Assembly: GCA_900769615.1 (NCBI GenBank)
Contig: CAAGHH010000012.1
Coordinates: forward strand, 36,788-100,787
DNA length: 64,000 bases
Direction: 5' to 3'
From: Selenomonadales bacterium
GTDB taxonomy: Bacteria > Bacillota > Negativicutes > Selenomonadales > Selenomonadaceae
The translations under genes and the position numbers were made by a program. The notes beneath the pieces are model-generated. The model was not told the DNA's origin and made no database searches. It was given only the letters and a program-made list of their open reading frames with translations. Below, piece by piece: positions 62,813-64,000 of the stretch. Every line of letters begins with the position of its first letter. The stretch's first letter is position 1.

Positions 62813-63775
62813 ATGTTGAAAAGTATAGCAGTCATGACCAGCGGCGGCGATAGCCCAGGAATGAATGCAGCAGCTCGGGCAGTAGTTCGTACTGCACTTT
62901 ATGAGGGCGTAAAAGTTTGGGGGATTCGCGATGGTTATCATGGATTGCTTGAAGAAGATATGTTTGAGATGCAGTCCAAGGATGTTGGCGATATAATTCA
63001 GCGTGGTGGTACGTTCCTAGGAACGGCTCGTTGCAAAAGATGGAAAACACCAGAAGGTCGTATGTTAGGCTATCAGCATTTGGTTGATCGTGGCATACAA
63101 GGTCTATGTGTAATTGGTGGTGATGGTTCACTGCGCGGTGCTTCGCTTTTGTCACAAGAAACGGGCATTCCTATCGTAGGCTTGCCAGGTACCATTGATA
63201 ATGATGTTTGGGGTTCGGATTATACTATCGGTTGTGATACGGCTGCTAATACTATAATTGATGCTATCAACAAATTGCGGGATACGGCATCAGCACATCG
63301 CCGGGTTATGGTAATGGAAGTAATGGGACGTAACTCAGGCTGGTTAGCTTTAGTGGCTGGTATTTCTGGTGGTGCGGAGTATATTCTCGTACCAGAGGAA
63401 CCTTTTGATTTAGAAAAATTATGTGAAGATATGAAAGCTGTTTATAAAAAGGGCAAGCGGTATATCTTGGTAGTAGTAGCTGAAGGTGCTGGCAGTGGTC
63501 AGGAAGTTGGTAAATATATTGCTGAGCATACGGAGCTGGATACAAGAGTTTCCGTATTAGGACATATTCAGCGTGGCGGTTCACCGACAGTTATCGATCG
63601 AGTTCGTGCTAGTCAATTAGGCGAGCAGGCTGCTTTAGCTTTGATTTCAGGCTTGTCAGATATTGTCTTTGGCTATAGTAAAGGTCGGGTAGTTTCTATA
63701 GATTTGCATGATTCTGTTAATAATAAGAAAATATTAGATCCGGAGTATCTGCACTTAGCCAAGGTATTGTTTTAA
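62813..63775 (+). CDS. pfkA: ATP-dependent 6-phosphofructokinase
   Basis: Key glycolytic kinase, 320 residues. Motifs: AVMTSGGDSPGMNAAARAVV, the ATP-type GGDGSLRGA, PGTIDNDVWGSDYTIGCDTA with the catalytic aspartate, and MEVMGRNSGW. ATG 62813 has GGGGGGA upstream; the longer frame from 62771 is not used. No terminator with a T-run follows it in the window. Confidence 0.96.
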   Translation: MLKSIAVMTSGGDSPGMNAAARAVVRTALYEGVKVWGIRDGYHGLLEEDMFEMQSKDVGDIIQRGGTFLGTARCKRWKTPEGRMLGYQHLVDRGIQGLCVIGGDGSLRGASLLSQETGIPIVGLPGTIDNDVWGSDYTIGCDTAANTIIDAINKLRDTASAHRRVMVMEVMGRNSGWLALVAGISGGAEYILVPEEPFDLEKLCEDMKAVYKKGKRYILVVVAEGAGSGQEVGKYIAEHTELDTRVSVLGHIQRGGSPTVIDRVRASQLGEQAALALISGLSDIVFGYSKGRVVSIDLHDSVNNKKILDPEYLHLAKVLF

Positions 63776-63780
63776 CCTAA

Positions 63781-63824
63781 CCCGCGAGAAGTCCTCCACC
63801 TCTTAGGTGGGGGATGAAGGCGGG
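63781..63824 (+). mobile_element. IS200/IS605-like end hairpin (no transposase in the window)
   Basis: Right after pfkA, TCCTCCACCT (63792-63801) pairs with AGGTGGGGGA (63805-63814, one G-T pair) around CTT. This stem is framed by CCCGC (63781-63785) and GCGGG (63820-63824). The pattern GAAG-stem-CTTAG-stem-GATGAAG recalls the RNA-coding right ends of IS200/IS605 or TnpB elements. There is no T-run, so it is unlikely to be the pfkA terminator. Element type is inference from layout. Confidence 0.45.
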
Positions 63825-63911
63825 GATGGCGAATTTACGTAAGTAATTGAGCCATACAAGGCTATAATATGATAAAATATACATAATAAAACAAAAGAAA
63901 TGAGAAGACCT

Positions 63912-63968
63912 GCGAAACGCGTCACGTAGCTGAATAGCGAAAAACAAGCAGTAAGCTACCAGCAGGTA
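63912..63968 (+). other. Nested stem structure at the window edge
   Basis: ACCTGC near 63909-63914 can pair with GCAGGT near 63961-63966, and inside it GTAGCT with AGCTAC. No ORF covers it and the sequence is cut at 64000. It could be a leader RNA of the next gene or part of a mobile element. Positions are approximate to a few bases. Confidence 0.4.
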
Positions 63969-64000
63969 TTATAGGTGCGTATACCATCTACCGTGCGAAA

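Noticed and set aside
63781..63824. Hairpin after pfkA as its terminator
   Set aside because: There is no T-run after the stem on either strand; an element end fits better.

Overview
The window is a low-GC chromosomal segment around a bacterial replication origin. The gene set is Firmicutes-like (rpmH-rnpA-yidD-yidC-jag-mnmE-mnmG-rsmG on one side; dnaA-dnaN-S4 protein-recF-DUF721-remB-gyrB on the other; GdpP, LCP protein, fructose PTS operon). It also encodes an outer-membrane secretin of the CpaC/RcpA type. A clostridial-type gene set plus a secretin points to a diderm Firmicute, most likely class Negativicutes (Selenomonas/Megamonas-like). The genus is inference.

Layout. 1-929: 5' part of a PTS permease gene with a strong promoter and paired operator-like repeats. 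1076-7799 (minus): yybS-like DUF2232, gdpP, rplI, lonC-like and dnaB as one tight operon ending in a hairpin terminator. 7926-11428 (minus): phosphohexomutase, SIS-domain sugar isomerase and three small or uncharacterised proteins. 11577-16085 (plus): a membrane MutS-like ATPase, a Na+/alanine symporter and azlCD. 16179-18636 (minus): metY with a palindromic operator on its -10, and a YitT protein. 18893-22489 (plus): fruR-fruK-fruA. 22612-25043 (minus): a small membrane protein, a cytidine deaminase homologue that has lost its zinc site, MgtC, a DnaA-box-rich gene-free interval, and a CYTH protein. 25260-27970 (plus): LCP protein and malic enzyme. 28027-31538 (minus): gyrA and ppx. 31672-31800: a candidate small RNA. 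31862-43995: a Tad/Flp pilus locus, mostly minus, flanked by plus-strand guanylate-kinase-like/TadG genes on one side and a prepilin peptidase on the other. 43992-45850: htpX and a terC gene under a yybP-ykoY (Mn2+) riboswitch. 45910-53426: gyrB back to dnaA. 53427-53901: oriC-like DNA. 53902-61208 (plus): ribosome, membrane-insertion and tRNA-modification genes. 61290-62634: stand-alone AICAR transformylase under a ZTP riboswitch. 62813-63775: pfkA, followed by a structured non-coding edge resembling an IS200/IS605-type end.

Coding strand switches at about 53.5 kb, between dnaA and rpmH, as expected at a replication origin. DnaA-box clusters lie on both sides of dnaA. A third cluster of equal quality lies about 27 kb away (24317-24548). 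That cluster, the zinc-less cytidine deaminase, the candidate small RNA before the Tad genes and the unusual second TadZ-like ATPase are the most interesting signals. I did not find a CRISPR array, tRNA or rRNA gene, or a complete transposase.
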